Positions 21,517 to 30,560 of a stretch of 64,000 bases of DNA are shown one piece after another. Origin of the DNA: Martelella endophytica (GTDB lineage: Bacteria > Pseudomonadota > Alphaproteobacteria > Rhizobiales > Rhizobiaceae); NCBI RefSeq assembly GCF_000960975.1, contig NZ_CP010803.1:3999818-4063817 (forward strand). The letters are read 5' to 3'. Numbering within the stretch: the stretch's first letter is position 1; the number at the start of each line of letters is the position of its first letter. A program made the position numbers and the translations under genes. The notes beneath the pieces are model-generated. The model was not told the DNA's origin. It searched no databases and saw only the letters and a list, made by a program, of their open reading frames with translations.

Positions 21517-21921
21517 TTAGTTCAAGAGACTCCAATTGCCGCTGGCATCGCGGCAGGCTGCCCCCCGACCGGTATACTCGCTGCCGCCGACATAGACGCG
21601 CTGCGTGTATTGACGGCAATTCTGGTCCCCCACCTTGTAGGGACTGGCGGCGACGACCGTGCCCTTTGACTTGCTGCCCTGCCAGCTGACCTCTTCCCCG
21701 GATGGCGCGGAGGCCAGCGCGTATTGCTCTGCACGAAGCGCGCTGGCCGCATCGCCCGGCGACAAGGCGACGCCCGCTCGGCCAACGAGACCAGTTCCGA
21801 GCGTCGAGACCTGCACGGGCTGTGCGACGCGTTCACCGCCGAGTTGGGGAACGGGTATGCTCGTCGTGGAACAGCCGGAGACGAGCAGCATCGTGGCGAT
21901 TAGTACGGTATTGCGCTTCAC
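21517..21921 (-). CDS. Small outer-membrane lipoprotein, 17 kDa antigen/RT0821-like
   Basis: The 134-residue product starts at GTG 21921 behind TTGAGGACGAAG and carries a lipoprotein signal (KRNTVLIATMLLVSGC, lipobox LVSGC). The body ends with a repeat-like pattern (CRQYTQRVYVGGSEYTGRGAACRDASGNWSLLN) seen in rickettsial 17 kDa antigen-type and RT0821/Lpp0805 surface proteins. The open frame runs to 22032 but those residues are not lipoprotein-like. It lies between feuQ and cycH on the same strand. A weak CTGAC/GTCAG stem follows the stop. Function unknown. Confidence 0.78.
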   Translation of the reverse strand: MKRNTVLIATMLLVSGCSTTSIPVPQLGGERVAQPVQVSTLGTGLVGRAGVALSPGDAASALRAEQYALASAPSGEEVSWQGSKSKGTVVAASPYKVGDQNCRQYTQRVYVGGSEYTGRGAACRDASGNWSLLN

Positions 21922-22056
21922 CTTCGTCCTCAAATGTCGTTTCCGTCGTGCGGATTGGTATCTTTTCTTGAACCTGCAACCACGACCACAGCTAGGGCGC
22001 GATTGTGGCCACAATTCGCTCCATCGGTCCAAAACCGCCTTTGCTGGAAGGCCCTT

Positions 22057-23433
22057 CTAGCCCTTTGCGGGCAATACGACCCTCGCATGCAGCCCGGCCC
22101 CCTCAAGCCCAGTCAGTTCAAATCGTCCGCCATAAGCCTGCACGATATCGTCCACGATGGAAAGGCCGAGGCCAGAACCGGCACCACTTTCATCGAGACG
22201 TTCTCCGCGTTTCATCGCCTTGCGAATCTCCTCGGGCGTCAAGCCAGGTCCGTCATCGACTACCGTGATTTCAGCCCAACCGGCACCATCGCCATTGGTC
22301 TCGCTCAGGCGATGCGCCTTGACCTCCACTGAATAGCGGGCAAAGCGCCCTGCGTTTTCCAGAAGGTTCCCCACGACTTCCTCCAGGTCCTGCTGCTCGG
22401 TCGCAAGCACCAGTCCCGCCTCACAGGAAAACGAAAATTCGGTGTCGGGATTGAGCCGACGCATCACCCTCACGAGGCGTTCCAGCGTTGGCTGGACATC
22501 GCAACGCGTCAGGACGGATTCCGATTGCGCGGCAATCCGGGCGCGGTTGAGATAGGCTTGCACCTGCGATTGCATCATCACAACCTGCGACGTGATGAGC
22601 TTGCCTTCCTTATCGCTCATACGCTGCGCCTCGTTCAACAGAACGGCAATCGGCGTCTTCAACGAATGCGCCAGATTCCCGACCTGCATGCGGGCGCGTT
22701 CGATGATGGCGCGATTGTTGGACAAAAGTGCGTTAATCTCGTCCGCAAGCGGCTGAACCTCGTGCGGGAAAGCCCCCTTCATTTCGCCCTCGCCGCTCTC
22801 GGAAATCTGGCTGAGCGCCCTCCGCGCCTTGTCGAGCGGGCTCAGCGCCCACAGGATCACGAGCCCGTTCAGGAGCACGCTGGCCGCGCCAAAGAGCGCG
22901 AGCGCAAGATAGAGGCGATGGGAAAACCAGCGCACTTCGTCATCGACCGTTTCACGGTTGCCGGTGACCCGGATGCGCGCCGCACGGTCCTTTTCATCCA
23001 TGACCACGACGGTCTCGATGACGGCCACGTCGTTGTCGTTGTTGTCGCGGACGATATAGGTACGCCGGAAGTCGCCATCATAGGGAACCTCGTCCTCCGA
23101 TTTTCGCGGAAGATCGGTATCACCGAGAGACGGCGAATGCAGCGTCTCCTTCGTCGGGTCGTAGAGCGGGTCGACGACCCAGTACCAACCGGTCTGCGGT
23201 TGCTGATAGTTCAGATTGCCGAGCTGTGGAGCGCCTTTGAGCTCGCCATTATCGTCCACAGATACGGAATTGATAACGTTAAACATTTCCGCCTGGAGCA
23301 ACTGCCTGAACCCGCGTTCTGCGGCATTGCGATAGAGCGCGGAAATCACGATCGCGATGACGAGGAGAGCAATGACGAACCAGGCTGTGGTCAGCGCCAG
23401 AGATCTGAAGGTGACCGAATTGCCAAATCTCAT
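22057..23433 (-). CDS. feuQ: Sensor histidine kinase FeuQ
   Basis: The 458-residue PhoQ-type kinase has a transmembrane helix at residues 15-35, a periplasmic sensor region, a second helix near 180-200, a HAMP linker, the phosphoacceptor GNLAHSLKTPIAVLLNEAQ near residue 265, and a HATPase domain with VVGNLLENAGRFA, DDGPGLTPEEI and GSGLGLSIVDD. I name it FeuQ from its place directly upstream of cycHJKL and downstream of feuP, as reported for Rhizobium leguminosarum; in Sinorhizobium FeuP/FeuQ controls cyclic glucan export genes. Start ATG 23433 overlaps the feuP stop by 4 nt. Confidence 0.88.
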   Translation of the reverse strand: MRFGNSVTFRSLALTTAWFVIALLVIAIVISALYRNAAERGFRQLLQAEMFNVINSVSVDDNGELKGAPQLGNLNYQQPQTGWYWVVDPLYDPTKETLHSPSLGDTDLPRKSEDEVPYDGDFRRTYIVRDNNDNDVAVIETVVVMDEKDRAARIRVTGNRETVDDEVRWFSHRLYLALALFGAASVLLNGLVILWALSPLDKARRALSQISESGEGEMKGAFPHEVQPLADEINALLSNNRAIIERARMQVGNLAHSLKTPIAVLLNEAQRMSDKEGKLITSQVVMMQSQVQAYLNRARIAAQSESVLTRCDVQPTLERLVRVMRRLNPDTEFSFSCEAGLVLATEQQDLEEVVGNLLENAGRFARYSVEVKAHRLSETNGDGAGWAEITVVDDGPGLTPEEIRKAMKRGERLDESGAGSGLGLSIVDDIVQAYGGRFELTGLEGAGLHARVVLPAKG

Positions 23434-24092
23434 TCGGGGGCCTGCATCCGGTAGCCAAGGCCGCGCACCGTCTCAATGCATTCAGAGCCGATCTTCTTGC
23501 GCAACCGACCAACAAAAACCTCTATCGTATTGGAATCCCGATCGAAATCCTGATCATACAGATGCTCCGTCAATTCGGTCCGTGAAACCACCTCGCCCTG
23601 ATGATGCATCAGGTAGGAGAGAAGACGATATTCGTGCGAGGTCAGCCGCAGCAACTCGCCGTCGACGGTGGCGCGAGAGGCCTTGACGTCGAGTGCGACC
23701 GACCCGCAGGTGATCGTTCCCGTCGCATGCCCGGCTGCGCGACGGATCAGTGCCCGTATGCGCGCCATGACTTCCTCGATATGGAAAGGCTTGGTGACAT
23801 AGTCGTCCGCGCCAGCATCGATCCCGGCGACCTTGTCGCTCCAGCGGTCTCGCGCCGTCAGGATCAGAACCGGCATCTTCAACCCGGCAGCGCGCCATTT
23901 CTCGAGAACGGTGACGCCATCCATATTGGGCAGGCCGATGTCGAGGATCACGGCATCGTAGGGCTCGGTCTCCCCCAGGAAATGACCTTCTTCGCCGTCA
24001 TAGGCACAGTCAACCACGTAGTCGGCATCGCGCATCATCTGGGCGATCTGCCGGTTGAGGTTCTCATCGTCTTCGATCAGGAGGATGCGCAT
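23430..24092 (-). CDS. feuP: Response regulator FeuP
   Basis: The 220-residue OmpR-family regulator begins MRILLIEDDENLNRQIA, has the acceptor Asp in AVILDIGLPNMDGV and the Lys in YVTKPFHIEEV, and ends with a winged-helix DNA-binding domain (LTSHEYRLLSYLMHHQGEVVS, VRGLGYRMQAPE). It pairs with FeuQ through a 4-nt overlap. It has been linked to iron uptake in R. leguminosarum and to ndvA control in S. meliloti. A small exported protein gene of the FeuN type lies 43 nt upstream. Confidence 0.88.
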   Translation of the reverse strand: MRILLIEDDENLNRQIAQMMRDADYVVDCAYDGEEGHFLGETEPYDAVILDIGLPNMDGVTVLEKWRAAGLKMPVLILTARDRWSDKVAGIDAGADDYVTKPFHIEEVMARIRALIRRAAGHATGTITCGSVALDVKASRATVDGELLRLTSHEYRLLSYLMHHQGEVVSRTELTEHLYDQDFDRDSNTIEVFVGRLRKKIGSECIETVRGLGYRMQAPE

Positions 24093-24135
24093 CGTCTTTC
24101 ACCATCTGAGGCGGGCTCGGCCACGCGAAAAAGGA

Positions 24136-24375
24136 TCAACTTGCAGGCACTTGGCGGGTGATCTTGCGCGGCGGGTTTCCGTCGCGGGCCGGAACGATCA
24201 CTGTTACCACGCAGCCGTTACCGTCATTGCTTGGAAGGGCCGAGAGCAGTTCGCCACCCGTGCTGGCGACGACCTTCTGTGCTGCACCAGAACAATCGGC
24301 CGCCAGGGCTTTGTCCTGCAGCCCGGCGACGGAAAGTGCGCCCACCAGAGAAATCATCCAAAACTGCTTCACCAT
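24136..24375 (-). CDS. feuN: Small periplasmic protein, FeuN candidate
   Basis: The 79-residue product has a signal peptide (MVKQFWMISLVGALSVAGLQDKALAAD, cleavage after ALA near residue 26) and a short mature part with two cysteines (ADCSGAA, GNGCVVTVIVP) that could form a disulfide. It lies directly upstream of feuP on the same strand. In S. meliloti FeuN is a small periplasmic inhibitor of the FeuQ kinase encoded at this place, so I assign it by size, export signal and position. An ATG at 24393 would add MRDILA. No strong Shine-Dalgarno separates the two starts. Confidence 0.68.
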   Translation of the reverse strand: MVKQFWMISLVGALSVAGLQDKALAADCSGAAQKVVASTGGELLSALPSNDGNGCVVTVIVPARDGNPPRKITRQVPAS

Positions 24376-24495
24376 TGCCAATATGTCTCGCATCTCTTTT
24401 GCGTTGCCTGTTGACCCTTCTAAGAATAGTCGGCTGAACAATGAATGAATAGAGCCGCAGCGGCCAACATAACGCGAGCCCAACGATGTACACGG

Positions 24496-24526
24496 AATTC
24501 CGGCCGGAAATGTCCCGGCCGGTATT
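24496..24526 (-). terminator. GC-rich hairpin at the end of the GTA cluster
   Basis: AAT, CCGGCCGG and their complements form a strong stem around GACATTT on the minus strand, starting 4 nt after the stop codon of the holin-like gene. No T-run follows, so it is either a Rho-assisted end or a 3' stabilising hairpin for the GTA transcript. Confidence 0.5.
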
Positions 24527-24530
24527 CCTC

Positions 24531-24740
24531 TCAACGCACAAGCGAAGCCTTGGCGGAGATCCGCCCGATGATCGCCAGTAATCCACCCGCCGCACCCAGG
24601 ATCGCGATGATCGAATCGGCGAGCTCGCCCTGCGCGCCTTCGTCGAGGTGCAGCCCGGCATATTGCAGAAGCGGTGCTGCCACGGCAAGCAAAGCGCCCC
24701 ACACCGTCTTCGACAGATACCATTTCTTTGTCAGTTCCAT
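24531..24740 (-). CDS. Small two-helix membrane protein, holin-like
   Basis: The 69-residue product has a basic start (MELTKKWYLSKT), two hydrophobic helices (VWGALLAVAAPLLQYAGL and LADSIIAILGAAGGLLAIIG) separated by a short acidic loop (HLDEGAQGE), and a basic tail (RISAKASLVR). This W-Y-x-S-K-T-x-W-G start with two helices resembles short phage holin-type proteins found in proteobacterial prophages. It begins 10 nt after the stop of g15 on the same strand, so it is expressed with the GTA tail genes. A role in particle release is inference. Confidence 0.65.
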   Translation of the reverse strand: MELTKKWYLSKTVWGALLAVAAPLLQYAGLHLDEGAQGELADSIIAILGAAGGLLAIIGRISAKASLVR

Positions 24741-24750
24741 GTGCTCTCCT

Positions 24751-27700
24751 TCAGTTGGGAAGTGAAACCGTCGCTTCGAGCGGAATACCCAGCGGCACCT
24801 TCCGCCCGAGCTGGAAAAGCCGAACGGAGAATGCCTCGGCGGCGGCCCCGAAATCGACAAGCTGTTCATCGGTCGTGTAGACCAGGGAGGGATCAGCCAC
24901 CTCCACCTGCCGCAAAAGCATGCCGCCATCGCGTATCTCGAGGCGGTATCGCTCTTCGCTCTCATCCAGCGGTATCTCGCTCGCCGCCCAATCATCCGCA
25001 TCGACGCGCGAGCGCCGTATCCAGCTCATCACAATATCGCCGGCACCATTCCGCCTTGCGCGGAAATGCACCGGAGCAAGCGGCGTCTCCGCACGCACGC
25101 CGCCGGTGAAGACGTAAGGTGCCGCCGGGTCTTGCTGGCCGTAAGCCGTTTCCAGCATGTAGTTGCGCGCAAGCCCGGCGTTTCGCGCCTCAAGGCCGAC
25201 CGGAATAACGGCAGCATTGAGGATGACAGTATCGCTCCCGGCAGCAGCCCCCGCGATCATGGCATCTTCTGTTCCGTGAAGACCGCGCAACAGGCCCGAG
25301 AGCCGCCATCGCCCCGCAGCGATTTCGGTCGCATCGAGGAAGCCTATGATCTCGAAGACGCCGTTATTGGCCTGAACGGCGATTCTGTTGCCGCCGTTCA
25401 GCACCGTGGCCTTGGAAGCCGATGACAGACCGCCGAAGTCTAGATCGATCGTCAGCGTCCTCTCATAATCGAAGCGACCGCTCGCACCTGCCGTCAGCTC
25501 GGAGACGAGCCGCGCAGTGCCCGCGGGACGTTCCGCCACCGCGCTGGCCGTATAGCCCTCGCTTGTCACCGATGAGGAAACGAAGATTCGACGCCACGGC
25601 TTGGCAAAAGTCGCTATCCTGGCGAAATCCTCCGCCGCCCCCTCCTCGAAGCGCGCAAGATCCATGAGCACGACCCGCGGGGCGAAGCCGCCGGTTGCTC
25701 TGTCGTCGGTCCGTCGCGTCTCCGAGACAACCAGGGCACTACCGAACATCGGCGAGAAAGAGCGGGCCTCAAGGTTCAAAGTCTCTGCCGACTCAAGCCG
25801 CGTAACCATAAACCGCCCGGAGGGTCCGTCCGCTAGACTTACGACATCACCCACCTCGATCGTCCGCTCCTGCGGCGACAGCGAGACCTTGAGCGTTCTT
25901 ACCGATACCCGGTTCTCGCGCAGAAGACTGCCGGCCAGGTTCAGTGCCGTGGTTTCCGGCAGCACCGTCGGGAGGCCATAGCGAAGAACGCGGTCATTTG
26001 CGGAAATGGCCCGGCTCGATCGCGCACTCGCCTGCTCGTATCGCCCGGAGGGATCGTAGTAGGTCACCACTGCCTCGCCGGCGATATCGCTCTCATGTCC
26101 GCGGGTCTCGCTCCAAAGCGCCGCGTCGGCGAGGTCGGCCACGACATCGATCGCCTGCGGCGGCAGGCTGGCCTTCAGCCGCGAGCGGAATATGAGGCTG
26201 CCATTGGCTTCGAGCACATCCGCGGAGTAGAGGTCGAGAAGCGGCTCGATCAGATCGCGCGCGGCGTCGATATCGGCCTGCTGATAGCCAGTCAGATCGC
26301 CGCTCAGAAGAGCGACATCACAATCATCGAATCCATGATCCGAGAGAAGCGCCCGCACCGTGTCGCCAACGGTCGTCGCACCAAGGCGGCCATTCAGCCA
26401 GTGACCGGTTACCCAGTTGGCGCCATCACTCCAGATCTCCGGGTTCTCGGGGAAAGCCGGATAGGGACGAGCATCCCAGCACCAGACGAAGATCCGGTTC
26501 GGATCGACCATGCCGGCCGGTGCTGCGCCGGCCTCCCACCAAGAAAGGTGCGCCTCAAGGAAACGCCTCTGTTCCGCGTCCGATCGCTGGCCCGACGAGA
26601 AATAGGGATAGGCCGATTCCGCCGATTTCGGATCGGCAAAGACGTTCGGCTGACACGCGCCCTTGTCCACGGCGGGGCAGCCAAGCTCGGTGAACCAGAT
26701 CGGCTTGGCTCTTGGCGTCCAGGCCGTCGCTACCGAGGATTCAACGCCGCCGATGCGGTTGAAGTGATGGTTCGTCCACCAGCTCTCGATGTCCTTGTAA
26801 CGATAGACCCAGGGTTTACCGGCAAGCCCGTCGGTGATCGGCGACCGTAGCCGCGCCGCGCGGTCGTTCGCGCTCGCATAGTACCAGTCATACCCCTCGC
26901 CCGCCGCGATCTGCGAGACCATCCGCTCCGGTTCATCGCCGACGCGGAAACCATCCGGATTGGCGGCCGCAAGATCCGCGTCCCGCCAGTCCGACAACGG
27001 CATGTAGTTGTCGATGCCGACCGCCGTGATGTCGGCACTTGCCCAAAGCGGATCGAGGTTGAAATAGACGTTTCCGTCGGCCGGGTGGCAGCCGAAATAC
27101 TCGGTCCAGTCGGCACCATATGTCAGCGCCGTCGCCGGCCCGACGATCCCGCGAACATCCGCGGCAAGCGCGACTAGTCCTTCCACGAACGGAAAGGCGT
27201 CGCTGCCGTCGCGGATCGACGTCAGCCCGCGCAACTCCGATCCGATGATGAAACCGTCAACTCCGCCCGCAAGCGCCGCAAGATGTGCGTAATGTAGCAC
27301 CATTCGCCGATAGCCCTTGTCGGATCCCGAATAACGCACCGTGCCCGCCGATACTGCGAAGTCGGAGGGGACGGCGCTCCCGAGAAATGCCTCAACCTGA
27401 CTACGCGCCGAGGTCGTTCGATCGGTCGTGCCCGGCAGTCCCGGCGCCGGATGGCAGGTGATACGCCCGCGCCAGGGATAGATCGCCTGCTCGCTGCCGC
27501 CCCACGGATCGGGCAATCCGTTTCCGGCCGGCACATCCATCATGATGAACGGATAGAGAAAGACCTTCAGTCCCCGCGCCCTCAAATCGGCAATGGTGGC
27601 AATCAGCCCAGCATCGTTCGGCGTTCCTCCATAAGCCGGCCCGCCATTGTGCTCCGAAACGAGATGTGCGCCGGCGCGATCAATGCCGGAAACCTGCCAG

Positions 27701-28596
27701 AGAGAACTCTCCTCGCTGCGGGAAGGGATTTCGACGCCCGGCTCGATCGTGCAGGCCCCGGCTCTCAGGTCCGAGCCGAACCACGCCACGACGATGGCCA
27801 CGCATTCGAGGTTCGGACAAAGCGCCATCAGCTCGTCGATAGAGGCCTCGTAGTCCGTCGCATGCGTCAGCGTGTTGCGGTTCATGATCCGCTGACGGCC
27901 ACTGCCGAGCGACTCCGTCACCTGAAAGGGCGACAGTCCGTGTTCCGTTGCACCGGGGATGAGAGCCACCGCGCGGATCTGACTTTCGAGCGCCCCGGTC
28001 GGACGCAGCACTTCGAACTGGAGAAGCGGTATGCGGTTGCCAAAGCTGTCGAGCGGCAGCCTTTCGAACACCACGTAACTCAGGCCGCGATAGGCCGGCG
28101 CATTGCCCGTACCCTGCTTCGCTTCGATCAGCGGATCGGGAAGCTGAGCCTCGTCGCCCCGGTAGAACCGCATCTCGATCTGCGTCAGGTCGAGTTCTTG
28201 GCCATCGGCCCAGATCCTGCGGATCGCCGCGACCGGGCCTTCGCAGAGGCCGAAGGCAAAATTGCCGTAATAGGCAAAGCTCTCGACGCTCGAGCCCGAG
28301 GCCTTGCCGCCGGTGCGCTCCTCGATCACCTCCTCCTCGAACCGAGTCGCCCAGATCAGCGTCCCCCCAACCCGTGAGGTTCCGTAAACCCGCGGAATGG
28401 CAAGTCCTTCTTCAGCGCCGCCCACCCGGGCATTTGCAAGGTGCTGGCCCTTGACGCTCTCTCGGCCGCCGCCAAAGAGCCGGGCGTCGAGGACGCTTCC
28501 CGCCAGCGCGCCGAGCGCCCTTCCGGCGACGGCACCGAACGGGCCGAAGACGCTGCCCACGACGGCGCCGGCGGCCTGGAAAACAATCGTCGCCAT
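24751..28596 (-). CDS. GTA g15 host-specificity/tail tip protein
   Basis: At 1281 residues this is the largest GTA gene, equivalent to RcGTA g15, the tail-tip megatron subunit. The N-terminus (MATIVFQAAGAVVGSVFGPFGAVAGRALGALAG) is glycine-rich and hydrophobic. A TIM-barrel-like domain follows, with WFTELGCPAVDKG and VWCWDARPYPAFPE near residues 640-690. Then come a tail-protein domain (LYSADVLEANGSLIFRSR) and beta-rich C-terminal segments. The ATG at 28596 follows the g14 stop with no gap (TGAATG). The barrel resembles glycoside hydrolases, but activity is not shown. Confidence 0.93.
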   Translation of the reverse strand: MATIVFQAAGAVVGSVFGPFGAVAGRALGALAGSVLDARLFGGGRESVKGQHLANARVGGAEEGLAIPRVYGTSRVGGTLIWATRFEEEVIEERTGGKASGSSVESFAYYGNFAFGLCEGPVAAIRRIWADGQELDLTQIEMRFYRGDEAQLPDPLIEAKQGTGNAPAYRGLSYVVFERLPLDSFGNRIPLLQFEVLRPTGALESQIRAVALIPGATEHGLSPFQVTESLGSGRQRIMNRNTLTHATDYEASIDELMALCPNLECVAIVVAWFGSDLRAGACTIEPGVEIPSRSEESSLWQVSGIDRAGAHLVSEHNGGPAYGGTPNDAGLIATIADLRARGLKVFLYPFIMMDVPAGNGLPDPWGGSEQAIYPWRGRITCHPAPGLPGTTDRTTSARSQVEAFLGSAVPSDFAVSAGTVRYSGSDKGYRRMVLHYAHLAALAGGVDGFIIGSELRGLTSIRDGSDAFPFVEGLVALAADVRGIVGPATALTYGADWTEYFGCHPADGNVYFNLDPLWASADITAVGIDNYMPLSDWRDADLAAANPDGFRVGDEPERMVSQIAAGEGYDWYYASANDRAARLRSPITDGLAGKPWVYRYKDIESWWTNHHFNRIGGVESSVATAWTPRAKPIWFTELGCPAVDKGACQPNVFADPKSAESAYPYFSSGQRSDAEQRRFLEAHLSWWEAGAAPAGMVDPNRIFVWCWDARPYPAFPENPEIWSDGANWVTGHWLNGRLGATTVGDTVRALLSDHGFDDCDVALLSGDLTGYQQADIDAARDLIEPLLDLYSADVLEANGSLIFRSRLKASLPPQAIDVVADLADAALWSETRGHESDIAGEAVVTYYDPSGRYEQASARSSRAISANDRVLRYGLPTVLPETTALNLAGSLLRENRVSVRTLKVSLSPQERTIEVGDVVSLADGPSGRFMVTRLESAETLNLEARSFSPMFGSALVVSETRRTDDRATGGFAPRVVLMDLARFEEGAAEDFARIATFAKPWRRIFVSSSVTSEGYTASAVAERPAGTARLVSELTAGASGRFDYERTLTIDLDFGGLSSASKATVLNGGNRIAVQANNGVFEIIGFLDATEIAAGRWRLSGLLRGLHGTEDAMIAGAAAGSDTVILNAAVIPVGLEARNAGLARNYMLETAYGQQDPAAPYVFTGGVRAETPLAPVHFRARRNGAGDIVMSWIRRSRVDADDWAASEIPLDESEERYRLEIRDGGMLLRQVEVADPSLVYTTDEQLVDFGAAAEAFSVRLFQLGRKVPLGIPLEATVSLPN

Positions 28597-29037
28597 TCAA
28601 CAAACCTCTGTCTTTTCGGGAAAACGGTGCACGGCCGCGATCCTTCGTCGCCACCCTGCCACAAGCGCGGACTTCACCACGCCCGCTTGTTCATAGGCGT
28701 GGATGAAGTGATCGGCGTCTGCCAGAATACCAACGTGCTTGGCGGCAAACTGCGGCCGCCAGCGGAAGAAGATCAGGTCGCCGGGCGCCATGTGCAAAAC
28801 CGGCACGGCCGGTCCGCAATAGAGTCGCGCGGCGTGGAGCAGCCTTTCCGCGCCGCATCGCTCCGCCCAGTCCGCCGCATAGGGCGCTGCAAGCGGGATC
28901 GTCGTGCCATAAACTGATGCCCATACACCCCGTATCAGCCCCAGACAGTCGCAGCCGACCCCGCGTTCCGCGGCCTGATGCCGGTAGGGCGTGCCAAGCC
29001 ATTTCTCGGCCTCGGACAAGACCTCTCGGCGGATCAT
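28597..29037 (-). CDS. GTA g14 NlpC/P60 tail peptidase
   Basis: This 146-residue NlpC/P60 cysteine peptidase probably opens peptidoglycan during GTA DNA delivery. The catalytic Cys lies in GVGCDCLGLIRG (Cys31, after Asp30), and the catalytic His in AAKHVGILAD near residue 99. A final polar residue should follow in the HAY segment. It starts at ATG 29037, overlapping the g13 stop by 4 nt, and ends directly at the g15 start. Length and order match other GTA clusters. Confidence 0.92.
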   Translation of the reverse strand: MIRREVLSEAEKWLGTPYRHQAAERGVGCDCLGLIRGVWASVYGTTIPLAAPYAADWAERCGAERLLHAARLYCGPAVPVLHMAPGDLIFFRWRPQFAAKHVGILADADHFIHAYEQAGVVKSALVAGWRRRIAAVHRFPEKTEVC

Positions 29038-29924
29038 CTAAACAGCACGCCGCCGTCATGCTGGCTCTCGCCATCGACGTAGGAATAGGCGAAGTCGGCC
29101 CCCGGCATATGAGGAAAGCCACGAAAGTTCACGAGGTTGGAGAATTTGCTGCGGCACGTCGAAAAGGACTTGTCGCAGCCGGCCGTCAATCGCACGGCGT
29201 CGCCAGGCGCCGGCGTACCTTCCAGAGGCAGCCAAAGCCCTAGCCAAAGGGTGCCGCCAGACCCCGCATTGGTCTCGATATCGGCCTTCACACCGGCAAG
29301 TGCGCCGCTCTCAAAGGCCAGAACGCCAAAGGAGAAAAATCCTGTCGCAAAATCACCGCCGACCGATACGGCGATCCGCGTCTCGTTCTCGACGGCGATG
29401 ACCGTACCAGTGGCGAAAAATCCTGGCGTTGACGTGTTGAAACCGCACTTCCCGTCTCCAAGCGTCACATCGCAGCGCCGCGCAAAACTGCGACCCTGAG
29501 GCTGCGAAAGCCTGTGTGTCACCGCCCGCAGCTCCGCCCGGAACCGGCCCGCCTCCCTGGTCACCTCGCCGATTTCATGGACATGCATGAGTTGATGCTC
29601 GGTGACATTCTGCCAGTTCACCAGATAGACCTCGACCCGCGCCCCGTCATAGCGGCCGGCCACAAGCGCCGCCTCGGTGATCACTTCGCTCGAAAAGCCC
29701 CCGGCCACCTCATTGGTCGTGGCCGAAAGCCCTTCCTCGGTCTCAACCGTCGATGCAGCAAACCCCGTGCCTGCCAGAAAAACCGTTCCCGCGAAACCAA
29801 GGTCGTGATCATGCTCCGTAAATCCGAGAACGCTGCCATCCTTCAGCAGCACCCGCCAGCAAAAGCATGTGGTCGTCGCCTCTTGCTCGAGATGGGCTTT
29901 CAGTCCCGCCTGCAAATCCCTCAT
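29034..29924 (-). CDS. GTA g13 baseplate hub protein, DUF2163
   Basis: The 296-residue protein matches the DUF2163/GTA g13 family that forms the iron-containing hub of the RcGTA baseplate. Recognisable parts are the N-terminal MRDLQAGLKAHLEQEATTTCFCW with paired cysteines, LGFTEHDHDL near residue 35, the RRCDVTLGDGKCGF segment near 168, and DKSFSTCRSKFSNLVNFRGFPHMPG near the C-terminus. Cysteines in the last two regions could hold a metal centre, as known for RcGTA. It overlaps g12 and g14 by 4 nt each. Confidence 0.93.
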   Translation of the reverse strand: MRDLQAGLKAHLEQEATTTCFCWRVLLKDGSVLGFTEHDHDLGFAGTVFLAGTGFAASTVETEEGLSATTNEVAGGFSSEVITEAALVAGRYDGARVEVYLVNWQNVTEHQLMHVHEIGEVTREAGRFRAELRAVTHRLSQPQGRSFARRCDVTLGDGKCGFNTSTPGFFATGTVIAVENETRIAVSVGGDFATGFFSFGVLAFESGALAGVKADIETNAGSGGTLWLGLWLPLEGTPAPGDAVRLTAGCDKSFSTCRSKFSNLVNFRGFPHMPGADFAYSYVDGESQHDGGVLFR

Positions 29925-30550
29925 GGCATGATCTCCACCAGCGGCACGGTCGGCACGCTTCCGGCGTTGAACGCCTTCATGTTGATGTCGATCCGGTCGA
30001 TATCGAAACGCACCGGGACATCGAACTCGTATCCCGCAAAAATCGCCGCGCCGTTCGCCGGTATCGCCCCGCTAGAAAAGGTAATGACACCGCTCGCCGC
30101 ATTGACGGAAAACGACGTCGTCGGCACGCCGCCGACGGAAACCTTGACGGTTTCTGCGACCGGTTTGGCGATGGTGCGTACCCAGGATGCCGCACCGTCG
30201 CCATAGGTCTTGATCAGTTGAAAGCTCGCCTGCGCCCCGGTTCCGGTCGCTATCCACTGGTCCGTGGCAGACGGTTCGGCGAGTGGCCCGCACGAGCGAA
30301 AATCCACCGGGTCGCGGAAGCGGAAGCCGTATAGCTGTCCGCCCCGTGCCTCGAAGAACGCCATCAGTTCATAGAGGTCTGCGACCGAGCGCACCGCGGA
30401 ACCGGCATCATAGCTGCGCCGCGAGTCGCGCCAGCGCTGGTTGCGGCTCTCCCGTCCGTTGGACAGGTTGACGATATCCGTCCGTCGCACCGGCCCGCCG
30501 CTGACGGAAAGCGACAACCGCAGCGGAAACCGTACCTCGTGAAACCCCAT
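29921..30550 (-). CDS. GTA g12 distal tail protein, DUF2460
   Basis: The 209-residue product belongs to the TIGR02217/DUF2460 family, the distal tail protein joining tail tube and baseplate. Family features are MGFHEVRFPLRLSLSVSGGP at the start, the SNGRESRNQRW motif near residue 36, LYGFRFRDPVDF near residue 82, and YEFDVPVRFDIDRIDI near the end. The ATG at 30550 follows GAGGGGGCTTCG; the upstream part of the open frame is arginine-rich noise. It overlaps g13 by 4 nt. Confidence 0.93.
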   Translation of the reverse strand: MGFHEVRFPLRLSLSVSGGPVRRTDIVNLSNGRESRNQRWRDSRRSYDAGSAVRSVADLYELMAFFEARGGQLYGFRFRDPVDFRSCGPLAEPSATDQWIATGTGAQASFQLIKTYGDGAASWVRTIAKPVAETVKVSVGGVPTTSFSVNAASGVITFSSGAIPANGAAIFAGYEFDVPVRFDIDRIDINMKAFNAGSVPTVPLVEIMP

Positions 30551-30560
30551 CGAAGCCCCC

